A DNA stretch of 64,000 nt from NCBI GenBank assembly GCA_031546985.1, contig JAVBJN010000071.1, forward strand, positions 1-64,000, written 5' to 3'. The translations under genes were made by a program, and so were the position numbers. How positions within the stretch are numbered: the stretch's first letter is position 1; every line of letters starts with the position of its first letter. The DNA comes from JAVBJN01 sp031546985 (GTDB lineage: Bacteria > Bacteroidota > Bacteroidia > Chitinophagales > Chitinophagaceae). The notes under the pieces were generated by a model. It was not told where the DNA came from and searched no databases. It saw only the letters and a program-made list of their open reading frames with translations. Positions 17,298-25,670 of this stretch are shown piece by piece.

Positions 17298-17772
17298 AAC
17301 CGTATGCCTCATAGCATTGTTGCCCCTGTTTATGGCTATGCACGCCAGCGCCCAGCAGTTTTACCCCAATCTCGAAGGTTGGAAAAAAGGCCACGCCCAC
17401 GAGCCCCCGGGCCGGGTGGTGATTATTGGTTTTATTACCCAGGATTGCATTAACTGCTATGCCAATTTTAACCCTGTGCTTAAGGCCTTTTTTGCATCGG
17501 ACTATGCCCGGCGCCACAATATTATACTGCTGGCGCCCGCAGGTGTAAGGCAAAAAGAATACCTGGCTTTTATAACCCAAAATTGCGGCCCGGTACCTGC
17601 CACTGCCTCGTTTGTAATTAATAGCGCCTTGTACAAAGCCTTACAGGCTGGCATAAACGAAACCTTGTATTATGTAGTGGCAGATATGCGCAAGCCTGCG
17701 CTGGTAAGCCAGGGCTCGCTCAAAAACCTGTATGGTGTGGAGCGGTTCCAAATGCTGTTTGGCCATAAATAG
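17284..17772 (+). CDS. Periplasmic thioredoxin-fold protein with CxxC
   Basis: 162 residues. Signal peptide about 1-23 (ends ASAQQ). The core strand VVIIGFITQDCINCYANF carries a CINC active-site-like motif at about residues 55-58 just after the first beta strand, as in TlpA/ResA-like periplasmic thiol-disulfide proteins. The usual cis-Pro region is not clear, so the exact family is uncertain. It overlaps the preceding lipoprotein gene by 14 bp and ends before a strong terminator. Confidence 0.75.
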   Translation: MRFIKTVCLIALLPLFMAMHASAQQFYPNLEGWKKGHAHEPPGRVVIIGFITQDCINCYANFNPVLKAFFASDYARRHNIILLAPAGVRQKEYLAFITQNCGPVPATASFVINSALYKALQAGINETLYYVVADMRKPALVSQGSLKNLYGVERFQMLFGHK

Positions 17773-17790
17773 TAAGTACCCTGTATTACA

Positions 17791-17826
17791 AAAAAAGCCC
17801 TCCACTATATGGAGGGCTTTGTCTTA
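17791..17826. terminator. Bidirectional rho-independent terminator
   Basis: AAAGCCCTCCA and TGGAGGGCTTT form an 11-bp perfect stem with a CTATA loop; A-run on the left and T-rich on the right. It serves the plus-strand gene ending at 17772 and possibly the minus-strand RadC gene ending at 17869. Confidence 0.88.
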
Positions 17827-17868
17827 AACCAAATCAACCTAAATAAAAAAAGGTTAAAGAATGAGTGG

Positions 17869-18522
17869 TTATTTCTTTTTTAAAGCCAATATCTCTTCTT
17901 TGGTAAACCCCGTTACTGCTTCAATATCATTTACCGCTATTCCTCTTTCCAGTAAAATTTTGGCAGTAAACATTCTTTGCTCTTTTATACCTTCTTCACG
18001 GCCTTTTTTTTGCCCAATCTTTTTACCCATTTCAAGCGCTTGCTTTTTGAGCAGTTCTTTTTCAACCTCTGGTATCAGATATTTTGTACTACGCCTAAGT
18101 TCATCTAGCAAGCCACTATTGGCATAGCTATAAAAGCCAGTTTCGCTAATAATAAGATGCTCAATTACATATGTTCCCAGAAAGTCGCCTATTTTAATAA
18201 ACCTATCCGTAGTATCATTATCATTAATACTGGGGGTAAGCTCACCACTTGGGTGGTTATGCACCAGCATTACCTTTACCGCACGTTTTTGCAACGCTAC
18301 ACTAAACACCTCCATGGGCGTTACCACAGTGGCATTAACACTACCCAAACTAATAAGCTCTATATTTAAGATACGGTTATTGGTAGCTAAGCAAATAATC
18401 CAAAAATGTTCTTTATTACGGCCAATTTTATTCTCCCGCATCAGCACTTTTTGCATTATGCCAAATACATCATCGGCATTGAGCACCTTAATTTTATCGG
18501 CAGCAGTAAGGCGTATTTTCAT
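17869..18522 (-). CDS. RadC-like JAB/MPN domain protein with Rpn-type C-terminal tail
   Basis: 217 residues. Residues 1-120 form a RadC-type JAMM domain: Glu38 in NKEHFWII, His88 and His90 in VHNHPSGELTPS, Ser98 and Asp101. This is the zinc-binding set E, HxHP, SxxD. The usual N-terminal helix-hairpin-helix part of RadC is absent. Residues 140-217 are a charged helix (KKIGQKKGREEGIKEQR) followed by LLERGIAVNDIEAVTGFTKEEI, the same style of tail seen in Rpn/PD-(D/E)XK transposase-like proteins. It is often found on mobile or defence DNA; biochemical function is unsettled. Confidence 0.85.
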   Translation of the reverse strand: MKIRLTAADKIKVLNADDVFGIMQKVLMRENKIGRNKEHFWIICLATNNRILNIELISLGSVNATVVTPMEVFSVALQKRAVKVMLVHNHPSGELTPSINDNDTTDRFIKIGDFLGTYVIEHLIISETGFYSYANSGLLDELRRSTKYLIPEVEKELLKKQALEMGKKIGQKKGREEGIKEQRMFTAKILLERGIAVNDIEAVTGFTKEEILALKKK

Positions 18523-19105
18523 ATTAGCTTTGGTTTGCGATTTGATCGTACAATATTAACCAAAAGGCTGATAATTAGCCGTTTTTAGTCGACTAATTGC
18601 GTTTCGCATAAAAAACCCGCACCGCTATATATCTGCTAAAGCCCTGCCCCCATTTTAGGTAGTATAAAAACAATGCTGTCCACTATAATTCAAGTGTTTG
18701 CATAGTTATTGGCCACACCTGCAGGCCATGAGCAGCAGCAATATTAAATTATCAATATTTAAAATGTTATTTTTTGATGTTGTTTAAAAGATTCTTACTT
18801 TAACATACAATACAGATAGTTTTAATAAAATATATAACTATTAGCATAGGATTTATACTACAGCCTTGTATTTAAGCTCTTTAGGGATTAACGCTTTCTG
18901 GTCTTTAATAACATAACCCCCTTTAATTTATGTTTAGGCAAGATTACATGCGCATCCAAATGGGTTTACACCCTACCTCTCTTCTACAATACGAACCGCG
19001 GGCTGGCCACTATATAGCCCACAATGGCTCGGGTTGGTTTCCTTAGCCATAAGGATATACCCTTATCTAATCCATATACTTCGCAACTCTAAAATCTCAA
19101 TCATA
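18523..19105. other. Intergenic region, regulatory
   Basis: About 580 bp, AT-rich, no CDS recognised. Holds the perfect 12-bp palindrome TTAGTCGACTAA at 18585-18596, 62 bp upstream of the RadC-like start, and the promoter region of the porin/glutaminase operon. An in-frame ATG at 19034 upstream of the porin is not used here because the signal peptide begins at 19106. Confidence 0.55.
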
Positions 19106-20326
19106 ATGAAAACAATACCCAACAAACGCCTAACCGCGTGCCTTGCAATGGGGCTTTCTTTATGTGCCGCTACCTCCTTGCGGGCGCAAGACGAAGAAAG
19201 GCCTAAAAGCATGGAGATCTACGGCCACATCATGATGGATGCGGGCTACAATTTTAACCAGATACAGGGCGACTGGTACGATGTGGTGCGCCCTACCAAG
19301 CTGCCCTCTTTTGCCAACGAATATGGCAGCGATGGCAATGTATTCTTCTCGGTGCGCCAAACCCGCCTGGGGGTTAAAAACTACTTTACCACCCCGCTGG
19401 GCGAGTTAAAAACCACTTTCGAATTTGAAATGTTTGGTACCGGTGTAGATGCGGGCCAAACCACTTTTCGGCTGCGGCATGCTTATGCCGAGCTGGGCAA
19501 GTTTGGTGTGGGCCAGTACTGGAGTCCGTTTATGGATATAGATGTGTTTCCCAACACGCTGGAGTACTGGGGGCCTAATGGCATGGTATTTTTCCGCAAC
19601 ATCCAGATCCGGTATATGCCTATCCAGGGCGAGAGTAAACTAACCTTTGCGCTGGAGCGCCCGGGCGCCAGCAGCGACCAGGGTGTATACGCCAATCGGG
19701 TAGAGCTTAAAGGCGTATCTACCCGCTTTCCGGTGCCCGATCTCTCCGCCGAATACCGCTATGGTAAAAAATGGGGTTATGTAGAGCTGGCTGGTATACT
19801 CCGCTACATTCAATGGGACGACCACAACACCGATACCTTTGACCTTTCGGGCAATGCCGTAGGCTGGGGCCTTAACCTGAGCACCAACCTAAACCTGGGT
19901 AAGAAAGATGTGTTTCGCGGCCAGGTGGTGTATGGCCAGGGCATTCAAAACTATATGAACGATGCTCCGGTAGATATTGGTATCGAAAACCATTTTTCCG
20001 ATCCTAAAAAACCGGTTATAGGTGTGGCCCTCCCTATGGTGGGTGTGGTGGCCTTCCTCGATCATAAATGGAGCGATAAATTCAGCTCCTCTGTGGGCTA
20101 CTCTATGCTAAACATTGAGAACTCCGATGCGCAAACCAACCAGGCTTTTAAAAGCGGGCAATACGTGGCCGCCAACCTGCTGTATTACCCTACCAAAAAT
20201 GTAATGGCAGGCGTTGAGTTCCAGTGGGCCGATCGTAAAAATTTTAAAGATGGCTGGAGCACCTCTATGTCTAAAGTGCAGGTATCGTTTAAATACAACT
20301 TCTCCCATACTTTTTACAAAAACTAG
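19106..20326 (+). CDS. DcaP-like trimeric outer-membrane porin
   Basis: 406 residues from ATG 19106, chosen because the signal peptide MKTIPNKRLTACLAMGLSLC starts there and cleaves after LRAQ. The mature protein is a beta-barrel with alternating aromatic strands; the opening MEIYGHIMMDAGYNFNQ, and SVRQTRLGVKNYF, GELKTTFEFEMFG and FRLRHAYAEL, are hallmarks of the DcaP family, which admits small anionic organic acids. It ends in the aromatic strand VSFKYNFSHTFYKN. First gene of a five-gene same-strand cluster; the glutaminase starts 30 bp later. Confidence 0.88.
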   Translation: MKTIPNKRLTACLAMGLSLCAATSLRAQDEERPKSMEIYGHIMMDAGYNFNQIQGDWYDVVRPTKLPSFANEYGSDGNVFFSVRQTRLGVKNYFTTPLGELKTTFEFEMFGTGVDAGQTTFRLRHAYAELGKFGVGQYWSPFMDIDVFPNTLEYWGPNGMVFFRNIQIRYMPIQGESKLTFALERPGASSDQGVYANRVELKGVSTRFPVPDLSAEYRYGKKWGYVELAGILRYIQWDDHNTDTFDLSGNAVGWGLNLSTNLNLGKKDVFRGQVVYGQGIQNYMNDAPVDIGIENHFSDPKKPVIGVALPMVGVVAFLDHKWSDKFSSSVGYSMLNIENSDAQTNQAFKSGQYVAANLLYYPTKNVMAGVEFQWADRKNFKDGWSTSMSKVQVSFKYNFSHTFYKN

Positions 20327-20356
20327 CGCTTTAACAACCTATAAAACTTAAGACCA

Positions 20357-21394
20357 ATGAAAACAACACCCTTGATTCGCGGCCTTGTGCTTACCGGCCT
20401 AATTATGGTAGTATGCATTACCGTTGCAATCACACAAACCGGCAAAGGCAAAGCCGGTGAATCTGCTGCCTACCAGGCAGCCATCGACAAGGCATATGCC
20501 AAATACAAAGACCTTAAGGATGGTAAAAATGCCGATTACATTAAGGAGCTGGCCCGCGTAGATCCTAATATCTATGGCATAGCCATTGTAACTACCGATG
20601 GACAGGTCTTTACCAAAGGTGATCTGGACTCGCGCGTATCTATCCAATCTATTTCCAAAGTTTTTACCCTTGCCAAAGTAATTGAAGAGCAAGGCGCCAA
20701 AGCCGTGGCAGAAAAGATAGGTGTAGATGCCACTGGTCTGCGGTTTAACTCTATTGTGGCTATTGAACTGCAAAAGGGTAAAGAAATAAATCCACTGGTC
20801 AATCCCGGTGCCATAGCTGCTGTAAGCCTTATTAGCGGGGCCGATTCTGCTGCCAAATGGCGCAATATTCTTAAAACCCACTCCGACTTTGCCGGTGAGC
20901 AACTGGGCGTAAATATGCCGGTTTACATCAGCGAAGCGGGCGATAACCTGCGCAACCAGGCCATAGCGCATTTGCTGCTGGCTTATGGCCGCATGTATTT
21001 CGATCCGGTGCAGGCTACCGATGTGTATACCAAGCAATGCGCCATTAATGTAAATGCCAAGAACCTTGCGGTTATGGCTGCTACACTGGCCAATGGCGGT
21101 ACCAATCCTATTACCAAAGTTAAATGCGTATCGCCCCAGAGCGCGGCCTTTACCATGTCGGTTATGGCTACCGCCGGCTTGTACGACGATTCTGGCCAAT
21201 GGCTGTATGCAGTAGGCCTGCCCGGCAAGAGCGGTGTAGGCGGTGGTATTATTGCCGTATGCCCTGGCAAATTTGGTATTGCGGTAATCTCTCCCCCACT
21301 CAATGTAGTTGGCAATAGTGTAAAAGCACAGCTTACTATTTACGAAATCGTGAAAGAATTGCAGGTAAATCCCTACCTCGTAAATCCGAAGTAA
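20357..21394 (+). CDS. glsA: Exported glutaminase (class A)
   Basis: 345 residues. Converts L-glutamine to glutamate and ammonia. A hydrophobic N-terminal segment (about 8-26) acts as signal peptide or anchor, so it works in the periplasm, unlike most cytosolic glutaminases. The serine-dependent beta-lactamase-like fold is clear: Ser98 and Lys101 in SIQSISKVFTLA, the NPLVNPGAIAA motif, the LLAYGRMYF region and the GLPGKSGVGGGI loop near the C-terminus. Length is normal for the family plus leader. It lies in a cluster with two porins and an amidohydrolase, pointing to use of external amides as nitrogen and carbon source. Confidence 0.93.
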   Translation: MKTTPLIRGLVLTGLIMVVCITVAITQTGKGKAGESAAYQAAIDKAYAKYKDLKDGKNADYIKELARVDPNIYGIAIVTTDGQVFTKGDLDSRVSIQSISKVFTLAKVIEEQGAKAVAEKIGVDATGLRFNSIVAIELQKGKEINPLVNPGAIAAVSLISGADSAAKWRNILKTHSDFAGEQLGVNMPVYISEAGDNLRNQAIAHLLLAYGRMYFDPVQATDVYTKQCAINVNAKNLAVMAATLANGGTNPITKVKCVSPQSAAFTMSVMATAGLYDDSGQWLYAVGLPGKSGVGGGIIAVCPGKFGIAVISPPLNVVGNSVKAQLTIYEIVKELQVNPYLVNPK

Positions 21395-21472
21395 CAGTGA
21401 TGTATAAATACAAACACCCGGCACGAAAGATTAATTGAATGACCCAGGCACCACCTGATAATATATAATGAC

Positions 21473-22594
21473 ATGAAGGTTAACCCAACTATTTTGTATG
21501 CCGCCACAACGCTGTTTATGCTTGCCCAGCAAGGCGTTGCTACCGCGCAAAAGAAAAACCAGGCTGATGGTTATTTGTATAACGACAGCCATTTTCACCT
21601 CACCAATTATGTGCAGGAAGGCATTAGCGTCACTAAGTTTCTCGATCTGATGGGTACAAAGGTGGGACGATCTACCCTGTTTGGCATTCCATTGCAGCAG
21701 CAGTGGTCTTACCAAAACTCTGGTATGTCTGGTCCCACCTATTATTTACAAACCGATGCCCCCCTATACTACTACTCGTTTACCGACGCATATATTGCCA
21801 TGCAATACAAGGCGCTCACCAAAGCGCAGCAGGCCCGGCTAGACCCTATGATTACAGGCTTTAACCCGGCAGATATGTACGCGGCCCGGCATATAGAAAG
21901 AGTGCTGCGTACGTTTCCCGGGGTTTTTACCGGCATAGGCGAGTTCTCCATTCACAAAGAGTTTGTATCGTCTAAAGTAGCGGGCGAGGTAGCCAGCCTT
22001 ACCAATCCGGCGCTGGATAGCATACTCGATTTTGCAGGCAAAGCTGGCCTTATCGTTATCCTGCATAACGATATGGATATGCCTATGGCCAAACCCAATA
22101 CCGAGCCTGCCTACCTTAAACAAATGAAAGATGTGCTGCGCCGCCACCCCAATACCACCATTATATGGGCGCATATTGGCCTGGGCCGTATTGTGCACCC
22201 CGTGGGCTTTGGCTCTGCATCGGGCGAGACCGACGAAAGGCCGCCCAACCATATCGATATTGTAAAAACCATGCTGGAAGATCCTACGCTCTCGCATGTA
22301 TACTTCGATATTTCGTGGGATGAAGTAGCCAAGTACATTGTAGCCACACCCCAAACCATTGCCAGCAGCGCCGAGGTAATGAACAAATACCCCGACCGTT
22401 TCTTGTTTGGTACCGATGTGGTATCGCCTCCCGACCAAAAATTTTACCTGGCGGTGTATGAGATGTACGCCCCGCTCTGGAAAGCCCTTACACCAGCTAC
22501 CAGCGAAAAAATAAGGAAACAGAATTATGTGCGCCTTTTTGATGAAGCACGCAAAAAAGTAAGAGCATGGGAAGACAAAAACATTCTCAAATAA
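21473..22594 (+). CDS. Exported amidohydrolase (metal-dependent TIM barrel)
   Basis: 373 residues. Signal peptide about 1-26 (GVATAQ). The metal site HxH is His40/His42 in NDSHFHLTNY; further barrel ligands appear in VILHNDMDMP, IIWAHIGLGR and FLFGTDVVSP. This is the amidohydrolase_2 layout (decarboxylases and lactone or amide hydrolases). The substrate cannot be read from sequence. Placed 78 bp after the glutaminase and 64 bp before the second porin, so a related small-molecule substrate in the periplasm is a reasonable inference. Confidence 0.87.
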   Translation: MKVNPTILYAATTLFMLAQQGVATAQKKNQADGYLYNDSHFHLTNYVQEGISVTKFLDLMGTKVGRSTLFGIPLQQQWSYQNSGMSGPTYYLQTDAPLYYYSFTDAYIAMQYKALTKAQQARLDPMITGFNPADMYAARHIERVLRTFPGVFTGIGEFSIHKEFVSSKVAGEVASLTNPALDSILDFAGKAGLIVILHNDMDMPMAKPNTEPAYLKQMKDVLRRHPNTTIIWAHIGLGRIVHPVGFGSASGETDERPPNHIDIVKTMLEDPTLSHVYFDISWDEVAKYIVATPQTIASSAEVMNKYPDRFLFGTDVVSPPDQKFYLAVYEMYAPLWKALTPATSEKIRKQNYVRLFDEARKKVRAWEDKNILK

Positions 22595-22658
22595 CAGCAT
22601 TTTGTGCATTACCCGGCTATGATACAACCGCTTATTTACCAGCTCTTAAATATTAGCT

Positions 22659-23951
22659 ATGAACCCTAAACGACTTGGCTTGGCAATATGGATAATGATG
22701 GCATATGCCGGCCCTGCTATGGCCCAGGCGCTTTCTAACCCACGCGAAAACGATGTAGCCCCCGAAGAGGAGCACCGGGTTGGTTCGGGTTTTCCGGTAA
22801 TCAAAAGCAAGTTTGGCACTTTTAATTTCTCGCCTTACGTTACCATCCGGTATTTGAACAATAACCTGATCGACGATACCTATACCGATGCCTTTGGACG
22901 CACTTCCAATATTAAAAAACGCAACGACATCCAGTTTCAGAAAGTAACCCTCTACTTTAAAGGCTGGCTGGCCGATCCTAAGTTCCGGTACTTTCTATAC
23001 GTATGGACCGCCAATGCCAACCAGGGGCAAGGTGCCCAGGTTGTAGTGGCTGGTAATCTCCAGTACGAAATAAACAAACACCTCGATATTGGCGCTGGTA
23101 TTGGCGCGCTGCCTACCAGCCGCTCGCTCTACGGCAACTGGCCCTTCTGGCTGCGGCAGGATGCAAGACCCATGGCCGAAGAATATTTCAGAGGTTCGTT
23201 TACAACGGGCATCTGGGCACAGGGCGAAATTACCAATGGCTTGTATTACAAAACCATGCTGGGCAATAACCTGAGCCAGCTGGGTGTAGATGCCGGGCAG
23301 CTCGATAACGGGTTCAATACCTGGAGCTCTTCGGTATGGTGGACCACCAATAACTATGGCCGTATGGCTACTTTCGGCGATTTTGAAAACCACCCCAAAC
23401 CCGCTACCCTGCTGGGTGGCTCCTATACCACGAGTATAGAAACCCGGCAATCGCAACCGGGCTCCGACGCGCCAGAAAATTCACAGATCCGCCTGTCGGA
23501 TGGTACAGGAATCTTCACCTTAAACGCATTTGCCCCCAACAGCCAGGTGCAAAAAGCCCGGTACCAGATGACTTCCGTCAATGGCGGCATTAAGTACAAA
23601 GGCTTTTCGTTAGATGCCGAGGTTTTTATGCGCTGGATCACCAATTTTGAATACACGGGTAATGCTCCGGTCAGAGATCTTTTCGACGATGGGTATACCG
23701 TGCAGGCTTCGGGCATGATACTCGATAAAACCCTGCAATTCTATGGCACCGGCTCTTATATCAATGGCCAGTTTGGCAAACCCTGGGAAGTTACCTGCGG
23801 GCTCAACTGGTATGTGTTTAAAACACGTATGTTCCGGGTAAATCCCGAGGTCATATTTATACACAACTCCCCGGTAGGTTATTACAGTTACCCCACCGTT
23901 GTAGGCGCAAATGGCACTATCTTTATGTTAAACCTGGAATTGTTTTATTAA
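22659..23951 (+). CDS. OprO/OprP-type outer-membrane porin
   Basis: 430 residues. Signal peptide ends PAMAQA (about 24). The mature part is a long beta-barrel with short turns: FNFSPYVTIRYLNNN, IQFQKVTLYFKGWLADPKFRYFLYVW, LQYEINKHLDIGAGIGALPTSR, and a C-terminal aromatic strand FMLNLELFY. This matches the phosphate-selective porin O/P superfamily, which includes many Bacteroidota proteins of other specificity, so phosphate need not be the solute. Fourth gene of the cluster. Confidence 0.85.
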   Translation: MNPKRLGLAIWIMMAYAGPAMAQALSNPRENDVAPEEEHRVGSGFPVIKSKFGTFNFSPYVTIRYLNNNLIDDTYTDAFGRTSNIKKRNDIQFQKVTLYFKGWLADPKFRYFLYVWTANANQGQGAQVVVAGNLQYEINKHLDIGAGIGALPTSRSLYGNWPFWLRQDARPMAEEYFRGSFTTGIWAQGEITNGLYYKTMLGNNLSQLGVDAGQLDNGFNTWSSSVWWTTNNYGRMATFGDFENHPKPATLLGGSYTTSIETRQSQPGSDAPENSQIRLSDGTGIFTLNAFAPNSQVQKARYQMTSVNGGIKYKGFSLDAEVFMRWITNFEYTGNAPVRDLFDDGYTVQASGMILDKTLQFYGTGSYINGQFGKPWEVTCGLNWYVFKTRMFRVNPEVIFIHNSPVGYYSYPTVVGANGTIFMLNLELFY

Positions 23952-24017
23952 ACGGCTGCTAACGGTTTGCTGCTTATGGCAGATAACCAGTACAAGGCCC
24001 ATACAAACCGGTGTTGC

Positions 24018-25040
24018 ATGAAGCCAATCCTACTTTGCATCTTAATGATACTTACTTTAGGTAGCGCTGCCCAGGAGGCAAAAGACACCCTTTTCTTCGA
24101 TAATGGGAGTATAATTATTGGTAAGATCAAAAAGGTAAAAGTAGGTATACTTACCTTCGACCCGGATGATGCCAATGATATAACCGTACAGCTGCGCAAG
24201 CTAAAAACCATTGCCGCCGTACGCAATATTTACCGGATAGAAACGATTAATAAACGGCTGTACTTTGGCAAGCTCTACCCCGATACATTAAAACACAGCG
24301 CCAATCTCCGAGGCTTTGGCGATTCTGTTCTGCTAGGGCTCGAAGACATCTCTATCCTCTACCCTTTTCACAAATCCATCTGGGAGCGGTTCGATGGGTC
24401 TATAGGCCTGGGCTATAGCTACACCCGGTCGAGCAGGTTGGGCCGGCTCAATGCAGATCTGGCCATCAGCTACCTCTACCGCAAAACAGAGCTTACGCTT
24501 TCTGCCTCATCGATCGGTACCGTCACCGACAGCGTATTTAGCCGCGACCGGGAAAACGCCAGTTTTAAAACCAACTATTACCTCAAACACAACTGGTTTG
24601 CCACCGTCTTTCTCTCTTACCAGCGCAACCTGGAGCTGGGCCTGCTGCGCAGGTTTCAGGAGGGTTTGGGCATGGGCAATAAATTTATTACCGGCAAGCA
24701 TATTTACACCTGGGGCCGCGGTGGTCTGGTGTTTAACCAGGAGCATAGCGACGAAGGCGTTTATTCGGGCCTCTTAACCGAAGTCTTTGGCCAGTTGGAG
24801 TTAACCATTTTCCGGTTTGCCAAACCGGAGATCAACATCTTTATCACCCAAAGCTGCTACTACAGCCTGTCGCAGAAAAACCGTTTCCGGAACGATGGCG
24901 GGGTAAAAATAGCTTACGAAGTATTTAAAGATTTTGACCTCACCCTGGAGCTGTACAACAACTACGATGCTAAGCCACCGGGTGAGGAAAACAATAAGTA
25001 CGATTACGGTTTCGTATTTGGCTTTAAATACACTTTTTAA
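24018..25040 (+). CDS. DUF481 outer-membrane protein
   Basis: 340 residues from ATG 24018, where the signal peptide MKPILLCILMILTLGSAAQ begins; earlier in-frame ATGs at 23967 and 23976 would place polar residues before it. Residues 20-95 are a small beta domain (TLFFDNGSIIIGKIKKVKVGILTFD). The remainder is a beta-barrel of the DUF481 (YdiY, salt-induced) type, with GYSYTRSSRLGRLNADLAISY and NKFITGKHIYTWGRGGLVFN, ending FVFGFKYTF. Last gene of the cluster, 66 bp after the porin. Role unknown; probably outer-membrane. Confidence 0.85.
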   Translation: MKPILLCILMILTLGSAAQEAKDTLFFDNGSIIIGKIKKVKVGILTFDPDDANDITVQLRKLKTIAAVRNIYRIETINKRLYFGKLYPDTLKHSANLRGFGDSVLLGLEDISILYPFHKSIWERFDGSIGLGYSYTRSSRLGRLNADLAISYLYRKTELTLSASSIGTVTDSVFSRDRENASFKTNYYLKHNWFATVFLSYQRNLELGLLRRFQEGLGMGNKFITGKHIYTWGRGGLVFNQEHSDEGVYSGLLTEVFGQLELTIFRFAKPEINIFITQSCYYSLSQKNRFRNDGGVKIAYEVFKDFDLTLELYNNYDAKPPGEENNKYDYGFVFGFKYTF

Positions 25041-25055
25041 TCTTCTTTCCTGGGT

Positions 25056-25577
25056 CTAATCCATTCCTTGCATAAGCTGCAACGCGGCGGCATAATCCTG
25101 GTCGGAGAAGAAAACGAGGTATACCATTTCGGGCAAGGCTTGCGTTGCCACAAAGGTTTTGATGGTTTGCAGGGCAATGCCCGTAGCCGCCTCGAAAGGA
25201 AACTTATAAATACCTGTGCTTATGGCAGGAAAAGCGATTTGCTTTAACGCTTTATCCGCCGCTATCTCCAGGCTCTTCTGGTAGCAGGAGGTAAGCAATG
25301 CAATTTCGTTTTTACTTCCCCCATTCCATACCGGCCCTACGGTGTGAATGATGTAACGGGCGGGCAGGTTATACCCTTTGGTTATTTTAGCATCGCCGGT
25401 TTTGCAGCCACCCAGCAGGCGGCATTCGTGCAGTAACTCCGGCCCTGCTGCCCGGTGTATGGCGCCATCTACCCCGCCCCCGCCCAGCAGGGAACTGTTG
25501 GCCGCATTTACAATAGCATCCACATCCAGCCGGGTTATATCGCCCTTTACAATCGTTATCCTTTGTTTCCAACCCAT
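25056..25577 (-). CDS. Macro domain protein, O-acetyl-ADP-ribose deacetylase-like
   Basis: 173 residues, a single macro domain filling the whole protein, as in YmdB. ADP-ribose-binding signatures are intact: VKGDITRLDVDAIVNAANSSL, GGGGVDGAIHRAAG, TGDAKITKGYNLPARYIIHTVGPVW and AFPAISTGIYKFP. Family members hydrolyse O-acetyl-ADP-ribose or ADP-ribosyl groups on proteins in the cytoplasm. It diverges from the DUF2130 gene across 93 bp and converges with the DUF481 gene, 15 bp away. Confidence 0.93.
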   Translation of the reverse strand: MGWKQRITIVKGDITRLDVDAIVNAANSSLLGGGGVDGAIHRAAGPELLHECRLLGGCKTGDAKITKGYNLPARYIIHTVGPVWNGGSKNEIALLTSCYQKSLEIAADKALKQIAFPAISTGIYKFPFEAATGIALQTIKTFVATQALPEMVYLVFFSDQDYAAALQLMQGMD

Positions 25578-25670
25578 AAAGTATCTTTTGGAGCGTGTTA
25601 TGATTAGTATATTTACCGCTAATTTAGCAACCGCGCCTTAACCCGGCGTTATGTGTTAAAAATACATCCT

